Shown here piece after piece: positions 62,714-64,000 of a DNA stretch of 64,000 nt. The notes below the pieces were generated by a model. The model was not told the origin of the DNA and did no database searches. It was given only the letters and a program-made list of their open reading frames with translations. This DNA is from Modicisalibacter radicis (lineage in GTDB: Bacteria; Pseudomonadota; Gammaproteobacteria; Pseudomonadales; Halomonadaceae), in contig NZ_CAAHFN010000022.1 of the NCBI RefSeq assembly GCF_900961225.1, forward strand, positions 62,001-126,000, written 5' to 3'. The translations under genes and the position numbers were made by a program. The first letter of the stretch is position 1, and each line of letters starts with the position of its first letter.

Positions 62714-64000
62714 ATGACCCACGCCCGCTGCTACCCGGCCGCCGACACCCTGATCGTCGGTGCCGGCCCCGCCGGCTGCCTGCTCGCCAAACGTCTGTCC
62801 GAGGACCCCCACCACCGGGTCACGCTGATCGAGGCCGGCGGTCGCGACAACTATCCCTGGATCCATATCCCGGTGGGCTATCTGCACTGCATCGGCAATC
62901 CGCGTACCGACTGGTGCTATCGCACCGACGCCGAAGCCGGCCTCAACGGCCGCGACCTGGGCTATCCGCGCGGCCGGGTACTGGGTGGCAGTTCGTCGAT
63001 CAACGGCATGATCTACATGCGCGGCCAGGCCGCCGACTACGATCACTGGGCCGCGCTGGGCAACGCCGGCTGGGACTGGCAGAGCGTGCTGCCGCTGTTT
63101 CGTCGCAGCGAGGACCACTACGCCGGCGCCAGCGACCTGCACGGCGCCGGCGGCGAATGGCGGGTCGAGCAGCAGCGCCACCGCTGGGAGATCCTCGAGA
63201 CCTTCCGCGTGGCCTGCGCCGAATGCGACATTCCACCGATCGACGACTTCAACGGCGGCGACAACGAGGGCTCGAGCTATTTCCAGGTCAACCAGCGCCG
63301 CGGCGTGCGCTGGAATGCCTCCAAAGCGTTCCTGCGCGGACTCGAGAAGCGCGACAACTTCACCCTGATCACCGATGCCGAAGTCGATCGGGTGCTGTTC
63401 GACGAGCAGGCCATGCCGCCGCGCGCCTGCGGCGTGCGGGTGCGCCTGGACGGCGCCTATCAGTCGCTCGCCGCCCGCGAGGTGATTCTCTCGGCCGGGG
63501 CGATCGGCTCGCCGGCGATCCTGCAGCGCTCGGGCGTCGGCCCGCGCGAGCTGCTCGAGTCGCTCGGCGTCCCGCGCGTTCACGACGCGCCCGGGGTGGG
63601 CAACAACCTGCAGGACCACCTGCAGTTGCGGATGATCTTCCGCGTCGAGGGCGTCGCGACGCTCAACGAGATCGCCGGCTCCTGGCACGGCAAGCTGGGC
63701 ATGGCCTGGCAGTACCTGAGTGTGCGCAGCGGCCCGCTGACCATGGCGCCCAGCCAGCTCGGCGTGTTCGCGCGCTCCGACCCGGACCAGGCCAGCGCCA
63801 ACCTGGAGTATCACGTCCAGCCGCTGTCGCTGCCGGCCTTCGGCGAGCCGCTGCATCCCTTCCCGGCGTTCACCGCCTCGGTCTGCCACCTGCGCCCGGC
63901 GAGTCGTGGCAGCGTGACGATCCGCTCGCGGGACAGTGGCCAGGCGCCGTCGATCCGGCCCAACTACCTGAGCGAGGCGAGCGATCTTCGCGTCGCCGTC
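62714..64000 (+). CDS. GMC-family FAD oxidoreductase, choline dehydrogenase-like (3' end outside window)
   Basis: 429 residues visible. DTLIVGAGPAGCLLAKRLSED binds FAD; PRGRVLGGSSSINGMIYMRG is the GMC signature 1 and ILSAGAIGSPAILQRSGVGP is signature 2. The C-terminal His-Asn/His pair lies beyond the window. The AlkJ/BetA group is closest by pattern; the substrate could be choline or another alcohol. The ribosome site is weak (AAGAG). Confidence 0.88.
   Translation, partial: MTHARCYPAADTLIVGAGPAGCLLAKRLSEDPHHRVTLIEAGGRDNYPWIHIPVGYLHCIGNPRTDWCYRTDAEAGLNGRDLGYPRGRVLGGSSSINGMIYMRGQAADYDHWAALGNAGWDWQSVLPLFRRSEDHYAGASDLHGAGGEWRVEQQRHRWEILETFRVACAECDIPPIDDFNGGDNEGSSYFQVNQRRGVRWNASKAFLRGLEKRDNFTLITDAEVDRVLFDEQAMPPRACGVRVRLDGAYQSLAAREVILSAGAIGSPAILQRSGVGPRELLESLGVPRVHDAPGVGNNLQDHLQLRMIFRVEGVATLNEIAGSWHGKLGMAWQYLSVRSGPLTMAPSQLGVFARSDPDQASANLEYHVQPLSLPAFGEPLHPFPAFTASVCHLRPASRGSVTIRSRDSGQAPSIRPNYLSEASDLRVAV

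Overview
The window is high-GC gammaproteobacterial chromosome, most likely a halophile of the Halomonas/Halomonadaceae type. The reasons are the dusB-fis pair, accB-accC-prmA order, umuDC under a LexA box, a BCCT osmolyte carrier, a fused TRAP transporter, two sodium/proton-coupled carriers and a complete urtABCDE-ureDABC-EFG system. The genus is inferred from gene content and was not checked by any search. All calls come from reading the sequence, motifs and neighbourhoods.

Layout. Bases 1-6003 hold core genes (accB, accC, prmA, dusB, fis, purH). Bases 6124-10295 on the minus strand hold a small motility-type protein, gabD, a cold-shock-like membrane protein, srkA and comF; they are followed by a tRNA-Leu(UAG) with its own promoter and two small ORFs. 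Bases 11570-16419 are a catabolic locus: a GntR/FCD regulator divergent from an SDR oxidoreductase and a TRAP transporter (binding protein plus fused QM permease). A 690-base stretch without a protein gene follows and contains a strongly structured minus-strand RNA candidate with a good terminator. Bases 18501-30457 are one long minus-strand nitrogen unit: a urea ABC importer, urease, its accessory proteins and a nickel permease. It is preceded by a sigma-54 promoter and two NtrC-like sites, and three short-period tandem arrays lie inside it. Bases 30774-43094 are mixed: a diguanylate cyclase, acyl-CoA dehydrogenase, flavodoxin-like protein, BCCT carrier, exonuclease, cNMP/CBS nucleotidyltransferase, cobA, an NSS-type transporter, marR and umuD; umuC runs on to 44371.

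Bases 44400-47850 look like an accessory island or scar. They hold an Rsm/Csr-type regulatory RNA with an upstream GacA-like box, a 15-bp array, small proteins, a headless Crp/Fnr fragment, a phage-type divergent repressor/Cro-like pair and an integrase N-terminal remnant directly next to dusA, a known integration target.

Bases 50855-59112 hold the most interesting block. It contains a CDP-alcohol phosphatidyltransferase, an MDR dehydrogenase, a PTPS-fold protein lacking the usual catalytic residues, a glycosyltransferase, a methyltransferase, a flippase-like membrane protein, a RibD-type reductase, GTP cyclohydrolase II and a creatininase-family hydrolase. Together they suggest an undescribed GTP-derived (pterin or ribityl-pyrimidine) glycosylated and possibly lipid-anchored product. 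Bases 59241-62606 hold a CPA2 antiporter, an amidoligase and a PuuD-type glutamine amidotransferase, a second possible small-metabolite module. The window ends inside a GMC (choline dehydrogenase-like) oxidoreductase.
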